DNA of 64,000 nt from Bacteroidota bacterium (GTDB taxonomy: Bacteria > Bacteroidota > Bacteroidia > Chitinophagales > Chitinophagaceae): the NCBI GenBank assembly GCA_018267955.1, contig JAFDXL010000010.1:1-64000 (forward strand), read 5' to 3'. Both the position numbers and the translations under genes were made by a program. Positions 54,906-63,300 of the stretch are shown here, one piece after another. The notes below the pieces were generated by a model. That model searched no databases, was not told where the DNA came from, and saw nothing but the letters and a program-made list of their open reading frames with translations. Every line of letters starts with the position of its first letter. Positions within the stretch are counted from its first letter, which is position 1.

Positions 54906-55568
54906 TTAATAATCAAAGTCATTTATTTTATTCATTACGCTTTCCACCATTGGGTCGCAATAAATCAAATTAAACTCAAAGAGTTCGTTTGCAGAATAAG
55001 CGTTTTCTATATCTCTCCGTAACATTATTTTTGCTCTATTTAACCTAACTTTTACATTTGCCTCACTAATACCTAACATTTCTGCTGTTTCTGAAATACT
55101 TAGTCCATTTATTTCGCGTAACGAAAAAACCATCCGGTAATCAAAAGGGATTTTCTGAAGAGCGCTCTCGATAATATGCCCCAACTCACGGTTTTGAATC
55201 ACCTTGTCGGTATCGTTATTTCTATTGCTAAACATTGGCGCCGAGTATTCGTTTGCATCTTGCAACATTTCGTTTTTAAAACTTGCTTTCCCACGTTTTC
55301 TGTAACAGTTATTCATCATTATTCGGATAATCCAGGTTTTAAAATCGGAACGACCTTCGAACTGTAATAAGTTCTTATACGCATCCATAAAGGTTTCCTG
55401 CATTAAATCCTGGGTATCCTCGTGATTGTAATTATACGACCTCCCGATTTTATACAAATAAGGATTAAAGCGTCTGACTATAATTTCATAGAGAGCCTTT
55501 TCCCCATCTATAACCCGTGCAATAACCTCTGCTTCGGTAAAATTTTCTAACAGAACCATTTTATACAA
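54906..55568 (-). CDS. ECF-type RNA polymerase sigma factor
   Basis: The 220-aa sigma-70-family regulator has region 2 at about residues 20-95 (DLMQETFMDAYKNLLQFEGRSDFKTWIIRI) and region 4 at about 135-190 (DYRMVFSLREINGLSISETAEMLGISEANVKVRLNRAK). A ~28-residue C-terminal extension is present. No anti-sigma gene is adjacent. It heads folE and a flavin reductase on the minus strand. Upstream lie a DoxX-like pseudogene, another decayed fragment, and then one of the shared promoter motifs (56164-56194), so it likely controls its own operon. Confidence 0.92.
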   Translation of the reverse strand: MYKMVLLENFTEAEVIARVIDGEKALYEIIVRRFNPYLYKIGRSYNYNHEDTQDLMQETFMDAYKNLLQFEGRSDFKTWIIRIMMNNCYRKRGKASFKNEMLQDANEYSAPMFSNRNNDTDKVIQNRELGHIIESALQKIPFDYRMVFSLREINGLSISETAEMLGISEANVKVRLNRAKIMLRRDIENAYSANELFEFNLIYCDPMVESVMNKINDFDY

Positions 55569-55590
55569 CGATTTTATATATTATTGTTAT

Positions 55591-55942
55591 TCATACAGCT
55601 GAAATCGCCATTACGAGGTCACGTACTGCAACATCTACCTAACTGAAGCCAGCTAACAATGTTGGTGCCATGACTGCCAACCACCTGGAAACGGTATAAC
55701 CACCAATTTCTGCTTTTTGCAGTACAATGATGCTGCTACAATCTTAATAACACCCGCTATCATCATAAAAATCAAATCAGAAAATGGCAAAAGGCTTGCA
55801 ATCGACGGATTAACATGTTGTTTCCAATGGGTCAGCTGTTGGTTAATTTGTCTGCTCCAGCAACTATAGGAATAATAACAAAAGTGTACTTTAATAGACT
55901 GAATGTTTGTTTCAATGCTTGTTGCAAATTATACGATTCCAT
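55591..55942 (-). pseudogene. DoxX-like small membrane protein, broken by frameshifts
   Basis: From ATG 55942 the frame reads MESYNLQQALKQTFSLL, then KYTFVIIPIVAGADKLTN, and hits a TGA. One base is missing before LTHWKQHVNPSIASLLPFSD and then LIFMMIAGVIKIVAA. After another shift the third frame reads GYTVSRWLAVMAPTLLAGF, a TAG, then VDVAVRDLVMAISAV and the stop at 55591. Together this is a recognisable four-TM DoxX-like protein pattern (G-x-D-K-x-x-N-x-L-T-x-W, then V-A-x-R-D). It stands between a shared promoter motif and the sigma factor gene. Confidence 0.7.
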
Positions 55943-55969
55943 TTTATTACTTGTTTAATAGTTAATTCA

Positions 55970-56110
55970 TTAGAACTCTTCGGGAAACTGTTTTGGTATA
56001 CCATGTGAATAAATGTCAGCAGTATAAAGCACCTCATCAAAGCCGCCAAACGAGAGCGTGTAATCACTGTTTAGGAAGCTAAGAGAATACGAAATGGTAT
56101 ATAATATCTA
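55970..56110 (-). pseudogene. Decayed C-terminal coding fragment
   Basis: The minus strand reads TISYSLSFLNSDYTLSFGGF and then DEVLYTADIYSHGIPKQFPEEF before a TAA at 55970-55972, with a TAG just upstream of the 5' end. It looks like the C-terminal part of a lost protein. The family is not recognised. It lies directly downstream of the promoter motif at 56164-56194 and upstream of the DoxX-like pseudogene, so it was probably the first gene of the operon. Confidence 0.45.
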
Positions 56111-56163
56111 ATTCTAATGCCGATTCAGTATTTTATGTCATCCAGTTAACTTGTTCTATGTCT

Positions 56164-56194
56164 ATTAGAGTAACCGAAGCATGGAAAGGTTACA
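56164..56194 (-). promoter_or_regulatory. ECF-type promoter, site 2 (sigma factor operon)
   Basis: ATTAGAG (56164-56170), 16 bp, AGGTTACA (56187-56194). On the minus strand this is TGTAACCT-N16-CTCTAAT, the same as at the peroxidase and DUF4142 genes. It drives leftwards into the decayed fragment, the DoxX-like pseudogene and then the sigma factor-folE-reductase genes, suggesting autoregulation. Confidence 0.78.
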
Positions 56195-56609
56195 AAGAGT
56201 ATAGAAGAGTTCAATATGTCGGTAGGTGGCTGGGTAATTGTCGCAACATGGCGTACGAACCTAACTGTCATGTATTAATAGCTCTTAGTTTCTATCATAA
56301 ATAGGTTCATTTTCATACACATTATCTCAAATAGGAATTTTCTTCCTGCCTTTAAAGATGCAAGTCATGCTTTCTATCAGAGTGATCTCGTTCAAAAGAC
56401 TGTGAAATAATCAGAGATCAAGTCGATCGAAACAAAGAAAAATACTCTGCTGTGCCAAGCTCCATCTGAATAGATTTATCATGCTGGATAAGAGAATTAC
56501 TGCTTATGAACATGTTGTATGCATTATTTCAATACCTGACGAATCCTGACTGGATTGTCCAGCATTGTGGATTACACATAAAGCTATTTATAGTTTTTGC
56601 GGACACAGG
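56195..56609. other. Intergenic region, nothing recognised
   Basis: Between the promoter motif at 56164-56194 and the small membrane-protein genes there is about 415 bp with stop codons in all frames I read. No hairpin-T-run pair or repeat was seen. Confidence 0.4.
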
Positions 56610-56840
56610 TTACTCATGAGTTTTTCTCTTCACGGAGCGTTCAATACTTTGCACCTTTAAGAGTATCAATACTGCTAGCACAAGCAGAATGACAAGTTCA
56701 ATAAGTATTGCATTAATATAGGGCTGAAATGTATTTACCGTATGTTCGACTCTTATGGGCTTCCCACCAGGCGATACTTTAGCCATCAAATTCTCAGCTT
56801 TTAAGGCCAGTAGTAAGATGAAAGATGATTTTAAGCGCAT
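56610..56840 (-). CDS. Small membrane protein (76 aa)
   Basis: I start at ATG 56840 (MRLKSSFILLLALKAENLM). A longer reading from 56891 would overlap the upstream gene further. One N-terminal hydrophobic stretch and one long hydrophobic segment (INAILIELVILLVLAVLILLKV) are followed by a basic tail (RSVKRKTHE). It overlaps the stop of the 85-aa gene by 10 bp, so it is the last gene of a four-gene unit. Function unknown. Confidence 0.6.
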   Translation of the reverse strand: MRLKSSFILLLALKAENLMAKVSPGGKPIRVEHTVNTFQPYINAILIELVILLVLAVLILLKVQSIERSVKRKTHE

Positions 56841-57088
56841 TTTTCTTCTTGTTTTTGACTTTCGCCCAATGACCAAAGTATTCGGCAACAAATAGCAATG
56901 GCACCTAACAGCACGACAATAAGGAATAATAACCCATACTTCTCGATATCTATTGGTCGTAGATTATTGCTGCCAGGCCGACCTATTGCACATAGTCGTT
57001 CTGGTATCAGCAGATTCATACAAATAACTAGCCTGACTCGATACCTTTTGAGCGTATGTATAGTATTATCCCAAGAGCTTCTTATCAT
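56831..57088 (-). CDS. Small membrane protein (85 aa)
   Basis: The protein starts MIRSSWDNTIHTLKRYRVRLVICMNLLIPERL and has one clear C-terminal-half TM segment (YGLLFLIVVLLGAIAICCRILWSL). Its ATG overlaps the stop of the upstream lipoprotein gene (57085) by 4 bp, and its stop overlaps the next gene. The tight coupling suggests the two small membrane proteins act together. No family recognised. Confidence 0.6.
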   Translation of the reverse strand: MIRSSWDNTIHTLKRYRVRLVICMNLLIPERLCAIGRPGSNNLRPIDIEKYGLLFLIVVLLGAIAICCRILWSLGESQKQEEKCA

Positions 57089-57483
57089 GGTCTTGATTTA
57101 AAAGACACTGTTTTTGTTACAGACGCTCCTTCGTGGTTAAGTTCAGTCTTTACAAATACTTCTAGATCTGCTGCTTGCGAAAGTGTATCAACCCAAATCT
57201 CATTGACCTGCAGTTCTTTCGCATGGGTATGATTATCCATTTCAAATAGGGTGTCTAAAGACTGCTTATCCACTATGAATACCTCATAGCCATGAAGATT
57301 AACATCCCCTTTTATCTGTGCCTGTATTGCCAATTCAGTCCCACCTTTGATTTCTTGCCCCGGCTGGGGATTTGTTATAACTATTGTTGCAGTTGGCTGC
57401 TCTGCAGTAGCCTGTTCTTCCTTTTTACAGGCGCAAATGACAGACAATAACAATATGCCTACTAAAAGTGGTATACGTGTCAT
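57085..57483 (-). CDS. Ig-like lipoprotein
   Basis: The 132-aa protein has a lipobox V-I-C-A-C (Cys at about residue 19) and then KKEEQATAEQP. The mature domain has strands of an Ig-like fold (TIVITNPQPGQEIKGGTELAIQAQIKG; GYEVFIVDKQSLDTLFEMDNHTHAKELQ), resembling the DUF4625 type. The DNHTH patch could bind metal, but that is speculative. It is the second gene of the unit beginning with the 300-aa CxxC protein. Confidence 0.65.
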   Translation of the reverse strand: MTRIPLLVGILLLSVICACKKEEQATAEQPTATIVITNPQPGQEIKGGTELAIQAQIKGDVNLHGYEVFIVDKQSLDTLFEMDNHTHAKELQVNEIWVDTLSQAADLEVFVKTELNHEGASVTKTVSFKSRP

Positions 57484-57502
57484 TAAATTCTTATTGGTTT
57501 TG

Positions 57503-58405
57503 TTAGAATAAAAGCTGAATACCTGTTTCCGCTTTAAGACCAGCCGAAACCAAATTATCAGAATACACTTGTACTATCGGTAAACTAGCGCTTACATTAA
57601 ATCCAATACGCTTATAAAATGTCTGAAGCCCCAATGTCGCAAATACTACTTTGCCACCGGTCATATCGTCCACCCAATGCTTACGGTAATTTTCAAAGTC
57701 TTTTGCATAGCATTCAATTCTAATGCCTGCAAAGGGCAGTAAGGTATAACCTTTCCCAACTAAAGTATGATAGCCTAAAATGGAGACATTTAACCTATTG
57801 CCAAATTTATACGATTCATTATTTGCTGTATTCATGGTATAGTTGCCGTCAATGCTTAATCCTGTCTTTCCATATTGCAGGGAATAGTTAAGATTGGCGA
57901 TCACGTCCCATGACCCTGTTCCGGGCAGCATATTGGGGAGACCTTCGCTTCCGCCAACCGGAATATAGTTTCCGGTTGGTAATTTAATACCACCACCCAA
58001 TTGCAAGCTATGCTTCCATAGTGGATTACAGTCATCAGCCCTGATCAATCGATAATTAGCGATCATAGAGAGGTCTCCGATCCCATTGATGATGACTGGA
58101 AGTCCATCATGATTCGATTTATTGTATGAATACGGCAGGAACGCATATAACTGTATTCGTTTACTAATAGTATAACGTCCCCATATCTGGAGGTTCTGGT
58201 AATGGTCTGAAGAGCTCTTCCCACTGATATGGTCGATATCTTCATAGCTTTGAAAGAACTTAGATAAATACTGAATGCCGATAAAATGTTTATTAAACTG
58301 CGGGAGTACACCCAGATTCTGACTGTTGGCAGAACCTCCGCATACATTGCACGCATAGAGTAGACCTGGCGTTATTGCCAGCACGATTGACAGGAATGAC
58401 TTCAT
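57503..58405 (-). CDS. Outer-membrane transporter-like protein with N-terminal CxxC
   Basis: The 300-aa protein has a signal peptide followed directly by C-N-V-C-G-G near residue 20. The mature part is a beta-barrel pattern with strands such as YHTLVGKGYTLLPFAGIRIECY and a terminal GIQLLF. Its middle (LQLGGGIKLPTGNYIP) resembles the phenol-degradation MetA-pathway/transporter barrel group. It leads a four-gene unit: barrel, Ig-like lipoprotein, two small membrane proteins. The conserved CxxC right after the signal peptide is noteworthy for metal or heme handling, but this is not proven. Confidence 0.7.
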   Translation of the reverse strand: MKSFLSIVLAITPGLLYACNVCGGSANSQNLGVLPQFNKHFIGIQYLSKFFQSYEDIDHISGKSSSDHYQNLQIWGRYTISKRIQLYAFLPYSYNKSNHDGLPVIINGIGDLSMIANYRLIRADDCNPLWKHSLQLGGGIKLPTGNYIPVGGSEGLPNMLPGTGSWDVIANLNYSLQYGKTGLSIDGNYTMNTANNESYKFGNRLNVSILGYHTLVGKGYTLLPFAGIRIECYAKDFENYRKHWVDDMTGGKVVFATLGLQTFYKRIGFNVSASLPIVQVYSDNLVSAGLKAETGIQLLF

Positions 58406-58547
58406 GTAATATCTAATTTAGAATTGAAGTGGCAATATTAGAGAAGGCCTCTTTTACTAAAATGGCTAATTCTGCGATAGGTGATGCTGGAAAGGTACTG
58501 CCTACGTTTGTGCAGGCAGTCCACCTCAACAGTTTCTTATCAAAATC

Positions 58548-58916
58548 CTATTCTACAGATATTTTCCCTTTCATAGTGGGATGCAGTGTACAATAGTAAT
58601 TTGAGCTCTGGGTGACGGTCATCGACCATGATTCATCAGCAGGTAGTGCTGATGAAGTCCATGTTTTACCCGGATCATCGGTAATATCGTGTGTTACGAG
58701 GTCGTGATTGACAAATGTAATTTTATCACCTTTGTGAACTGTTATTTCCGCAGGTATAAATTTCATTTGTTTGATCTCGATTGTATATTCCTGTTGCTGT
58801 GGTACACCTGCTCCCTTCTCTTCTGAGTTATCAAGTTCTGTTGGTGCACAACTTATAAATCCGATTGCCAGTACTGCAATCAATAACAGGCTTCTGAAGA
58901 AATATGACCTACTCAT
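58548..58916 (-). CDS. Cupredoxin (plastocyanin-like) lipoprotein
   Basis: The 122-aa protein has a lipobox-like F-I-S-C. The cupredoxin domain has type-1 copper ligands His in THDITDD and Cys-His-Met in YYCTLHPTMKGKI. It can act as a small electron carrier, for example for the di-heme peroxidase encoded nearby. Its ATG overlaps the stop of the upstream DUF4142 gene (TAATG), so both come from the promoter motif at 59480-59510. Confidence 0.88.
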   Translation of the reverse strand: MSRSYFFRSLLLIAVLAIGFISCAPTELDNSEEKGAGVPQQQEYTIEIKQMKFIPAEITVHKGDKITFVNHDLVTHDITDDPGKTWTSSALPADESWSMTVTQSSNYYCTLHPTMKGKISVE

Positions 58917-59464
58917 TATTTATAGTTTTTTTGCACCATTTCAGCATGCCCCAGGTGCGCCTTAAGCGCTGGCACTACATTTTGTAATAGTTGTTTCAGT
59001 TCTGCATTATCCGTTTCGGGTATCAGCAAACCTTCTACGGCGCCAATTACTGCTTTATGGTAAGCTACTTCATTGTCGATATATGCTTTATTGAAAGCCT
59101 TCCCAGATTTGCCATTGAGACTTTTCTTTGTTTTATCAGCATCCGCCAGGAGCTTTTGACTTACTGCATTGTCTTTAGGTGTAACCCCTAATTTCTTGGC
59201 CAACGCTGCCGCCTGCTCTATTACTGCAGTATGATCACGTTTCATTGTCTCTGCAAACTTGACCACTTCTCCATCCTTAGACTTCTTAATGGCGATATCA
59301 GCATATCCGATATCAATTTGATTTGCTACGACTGCAACGTGGGCTACCTCAGGATCTGTAAGCGATGGATTGCTTTGTGCCATTGCTGGACCAGTTGTCG
59401 TAAATAGTGCGAATGCAATAGCAAAAGATCTCATCACTGCAGGTGTCATTTTTTTCATTATCAT
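58916..59464 (-). CDS. DUF4142 secreted protein
   Basis: I start at ATG 59464 (182 aa). The ATG at 59524 would lie upstream of the promoter -35 box. The signal peptide ends PAMAQS. The mature domain is the four-helix, ferritin-like DUF4142 pattern (EVAHVAVVANQIDIGYADIAIKKSKDGEVVKFAETMKRDHTAV and then NEVAYHKAVIGAVEGLLIPE). Some related domains bind metal and respond to stress. It is the first gene of a unit with the cupredoxin and lies just downstream of an ECF-type promoter. Confidence 0.85.
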   Translation of the reverse strand: MIMKKMTPAVMRSFAIAFALFTTTGPAMAQSNPSLTDPEVAHVAVVANQIDIGYADIAIKKSKDGEVVKFAETMKRDHTAVIEQAAALAKKLGVTPKDNAVSQKLLADADKTKKSLNGKSGKAFNKAYIDNEVAYHKAVIGAVEGLLIPETDNAELKQLLQNVVPALKAHLGHAEMVQKNYK

Positions 59465-59479
59465 TTTCTTTAGTTTATT

Positions 59480-59510
59480 ATTAGAGAAATCGTTGTTGAA
59501 AAAGGTTACA
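59480..59510 (-). promoter_or_regulatory. ECF-type promoter, site 3 (DUF4142-cupredoxin)
   Basis: ATTAGAG (59480-59486), 16 bp, AGGTTACA (59503-59510). Read on the minus strand: TGTAACCT-N16-CTCTAAT. The -10 box ends 16 bp before ATG 59464. Same boxes and spacing as sites 1 and 2. Confidence 0.8.
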
Positions 59511-59640
59511 AAAATTTCGTCCATTTTTTAAAAATTAGAGTATCCGACGATACAGATGATTAATTGCAATGAGACAGTAGCTAACCAAGCCATCACGATT
59601 AATGCGACAATTTTCAGGAGAACTAAGACCGGTATGACCT

Positions 59641-59859
59641 TTCTTTGTCAGCATTTTTAGAGGTAAGAAAGTAACGACACAAAATCCATGGAATGCTACC
59701 ACACTCGAATGGACGACGCCGGTAGTGCCTCCGCACGGCAATTGGGAAGTCGATATACCGGAGGTCCACCGCTGGCCTTATGACTACAAAGACGACGGAA
59801 AGGGAGGTGATTTTATACCTCAAACAATGCCCCTACAAAAGGATGAAGAGGCGCATTAG
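59641..59859 (+). pseudogene. Cytochrome c oxidase subunit I, C-terminal remnant
   Basis: An open frame without a start codon reads FFVSIFRGKKVTTQNPWNAT, then TLEWTTPVVPPHGNWEVD, then IPEVHRWPYDYKDDG to TAG at 59859. This is the characteristic C-terminus of caa3/aa3 oxidase subunit I (N-P-W, T-L-E-W-T-T-P, P-E-V-H-R-W-P-Y-D-Y). Upstream the frame breaks, so only about 72 codons remain. It marks a deletion or rearrangement next to the tRNA-Asn scar. Confidence 0.8.
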
Positions 59860-60341
59860 TCTACAGATAGGGGCGATCTATTAAGCGAAATGACAAAGGT
59901 GCAGAATTGCCACATGGGCTAACTAAATGAGGTCAACCGGACTTATTATATGGCTATTGAAACTTCAAAACAGGTTTATTGCGAGTTTCAGTGCGGCTAA
60001 AATAAAAAAGCATTGCAATCGTGTGCACGCTTTTAAAAACTAGTGTTCCCCCTTCAGGACTTGAACCTGAGACCCCTGATTAACAGTGGGTCAGCGCGCT
60101 ATCTTTTAAGTGTCAATATTGACACATTTTGTAGCCTTCATTTCAAGCCAGGCATACAAAGAAGTCCATTTCACTCAAAAATTGCTTTAAAAGCTCGAAA
60201 AAGTAGGATTGTCTTAAGAAGCAGTTTTGAAAAAATTTATTGCGAGTTATAGTGCGACTATAAGCAGTCTTTCAAGAGAATAGAAACCTGCCAGATGTTT
60301 GTATGTTTGTGTACACCATTGAATAAAACTTAATTAACTAT
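59860..60341. other. Intergenic scar: direct repeats and tRNA-Asn fragment
   Basis: This region holds two 25-bp near-direct repeats, TTTATTGCGAGTT[T/A][C/T]AGTGCG[G/A]CTA, at 59975-59999 and 60236-60260 (22/25 identical). They flank a 3'-half tRNA fragment. The following gene is strikingly AT-rich. No coding ORF is supported here. The small frame at 60043-60252 crosses the tRNA fragment. Confidence 0.55.
60046..60086 (-). tRNA. 3'-half tRNA-Asn fragment (anticodon GTT)
   Basis: Read on the minus strand: loop CTGTTAA (60080-60086), anticodon 3' stem TCAGG, variable GGTC, T-arm TCAGG-TTCAAGT-CCTGA, acceptor strand AGGGGGA and discriminator A. The 5' half is missing. It resembles the 3' end of tRNA-Asn left by integrase-mediated insertion. 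Confidence 0.72.
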
Positions 60342-63300
60342 ATGTCTGCAATTTCAGCTCTTAAAGGCTATAGAACCCAATTCCTATATTCATTACATTA
60401 TATCTTATCCACCTTATCCAATGATTTCATTTACAGATTAGAAGGAGAGGAGGATTTGGATGTATTAGATAATAATACTGGTCAACTCTTGTATGCTTTC
60501 CAGTTAAAAAATTTAGGAAAGACTATAACACTCTCTGATATTCTTTCAGACAGTAAAACGTCATTTATTAAACGATTCTTAGATAACTACCGTGAAGCAA
60601 TTCCCATACTTGTATCTTATGGAGAAATAAGTAACGACCTTAAAAACTGGAGTAAGTATAAAGACAGTATTAGTGAGAAAGAAAAATCCAATTTAAAGAA
60701 ATATAAAATAACCCCTGACGCCTGGAAAGTAGTTAAGAAGAAAACACAATTTCGAGAAATCAACGAAGAAGTAATCGCAAGTCAAGTTGAGCAATTGATG
60801 AAAGACAACTTTGCAGAGATTGACCCAATACCAACCATCGGATATTTATTATACTGGTTACAGTTTATCGCTGAAAAACAACAACCCATTACAAAAAAAA
60901 GCTTCTATGATAAAGTTCAGAACTTTGCTAAATATTTAAGTGCGCGAATTGCAGTACACAACCAATATGGTATAGTTCTAAAACAATTAAATAAAATTTC
61001 AACAGACGAGACAAATCATCAGCAATTAGAAAAAGAGTTTTATAATGCGACGCTGACAAGGTATGAGCATATTTTATTAGGACTTGATGTTAACAGGGAA
61101 AAGCATTTAGAGAGAATTAATGAAGAGTTACGGACGAACAATGTAATAATGCTAAAGGGTGCTTCCGGACAAGGAAAGACAGCATTGCTATATAGTTATG
61201 TTCATAAATATATCAATCATTGGCTTTCTTTTGAACTTAACATTCAACAAGACTCTTTAATAACTCAACAATCTATTCAAGCTATAGCATCAATAAGTAA
61301 GAAGTTAGATATACCTTCTGTTTTTGTAATAAACGTGACGCCTAATACGACTGAATGGATTAAAATAATAAAAGAATCTTCACATTTAAACCATATCAAG
61401 TTTCTCGTTGCAATAAGGAATGAAGATTGGTACAGAGCATCAGCTGTAGGTCTTGAATTTGAGTATAAAGAAGTAGACTTATCACTCACTAAAGAGGAAG
61501 CGGAAACCATTTACCACAAACTAAATGAAAAGAGTAGAATAAGTCACTTTACCGATTTTGAACAGGCTTGGATTCAATCAGGTAATGATGTTCCGTTATT
61601 AGAATTTGTTTATTCCATCACACAAGGAGATTCCTTATTTAATAAATTAAAACAGCAGATTCTACAAATACAGCAGGAAAACACTCAAAATGTCAATCAG
61701 CAAATTGAATTCTTAAGAATTGTAAGTCTTGCCGATTCCGTAGGTGCGAAGATTGATATTTCAAAATTGAGCTCAAATATTGACTATCAATTTATAATTG
61801 AAAAATTAGAAAATGAATTCCTAATCAAAAAATCGTCTGATAGAAAATACATCCAGGGCCTTCATATAATTCGCTCTCAAAAATTGACAGAAATTCTGTT
61901 CGATGAATTTATTAGTAACAAAGAACACTATGCCTATAAGGCAATTCCATTATTGGCTGAAGAAGATTTGTATTTATTTCTACTACAGTTTTTCAGCGTG
62001 GAAATTTTAAAGCCAGACAAATTCATTCAGAAATTAAATCAGGATATTACCGTAGAAAACTGGGCGACATTCACATCACTTATAAAAGCTTATATATGGC
62101 TTGGTGTCAAACAATATATCGGGACTAATCGTAATGTAATTGATGATTGCAAAGATATTTGCGGTGAAGGATGGATATTTTTTATTGATTTTATGTTTTC
62201 AAGTAATTATGATAGAAATGGAATGTTTGACCTATTAAAAATTGATGATGAACGTAGAGAAAAAATAAATGAGATTAATGAAAAGATGTCAGCTAAAGAA
62301 ACTGTTTTCAATCTGGCGACTTCTCTATTAAATAAACTGGACTTCCCTGATAAAATTCCTTCGACAATATTTGAATGGAAATCTTTTGGAGAGTCTTTGT
62401 TTTGGCTGAAAAATATTCCCAATGACAAACCAAGTATGGAAGTCTATGAAGAAGTAAAGTTTGAAGAGGCTTTTCAAATGATGGATAGTAAAAGTTTGTC
62501 CAAATTGATGCTGGGGATGTACTCTTATTCGCCGGAATTAGAGACTATTAGAAAGAAAAATATCAAACATTTTGTACGGAAGATTAAAGAAGAATTTGCG
62601 ATTGTACATTTCGATTTTGAGGGAGAAGAAATAGCTATTCATTTCATTATCGATATTATAAAGGGTGCTGAATCAAGGTCAACTAACGACTTTGTAGTTA
62701 ATATCTTAGACATCATCAGGACAGCTCTACCAGATAAGCAAAAATTCAGTTCCCAAGGGTATGGTCATCGTTTACAAACTTTATCACTTAACCTTGATTC
62801 GACTCATAAAACCATTTCTATTGAGAATATCCCATTGGAAGAGTGGGTAAATATTAATGCTTGTATAACTAAGCTTTATGAATATGATAATAGGCCTGCA
62901 GATTGGAAAGAATATTTAGTTCAACTGAACCAATGGGAATATTTAATTAAAGAAAAAGTAAACGAGTTCAATAATTCATTTGCAAAACTTTTTGCCGGTA
63001 GTAAAACATATACACCAGTAATTCCTATTATGCAGAATGCCCTTCTGAAAATGCCTGGGACCGTAAAAGAGCCGAAATCGATAATAGATCCTTTAGGTAT
63101 ATACGGAGGGAAAAAGAAAGGTTTGACAACAAACAATCCACGAGAACAACTAAACATAAACCTTCAATCCAAATACGAACGCTTTTTTAAAAGCCTTTCA
63201 GATTTCAAAGCGAGCATTGAGAATTTCATTCTTCAATCCGCCGAAACTCTTTATTCAAAGATTAAGAGTAAAACCCAGGAAGGACATATTCACGACGAAA

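Noticed and set aside
58437-58467. ATTAGAG box upstream of the CxxC barrel gene, possible fourth ECF promoter
   Set aside because: The -10-like box is present, but 16 bp further the sequence is AAATGGCT and not AGGTTACA. Without the second box I do not count it.
60043-60252. Plus-strand 69-codon frame
   Set aside because: It runs through the tRNA-Asn fragment in antisense and through the second direct repeat.
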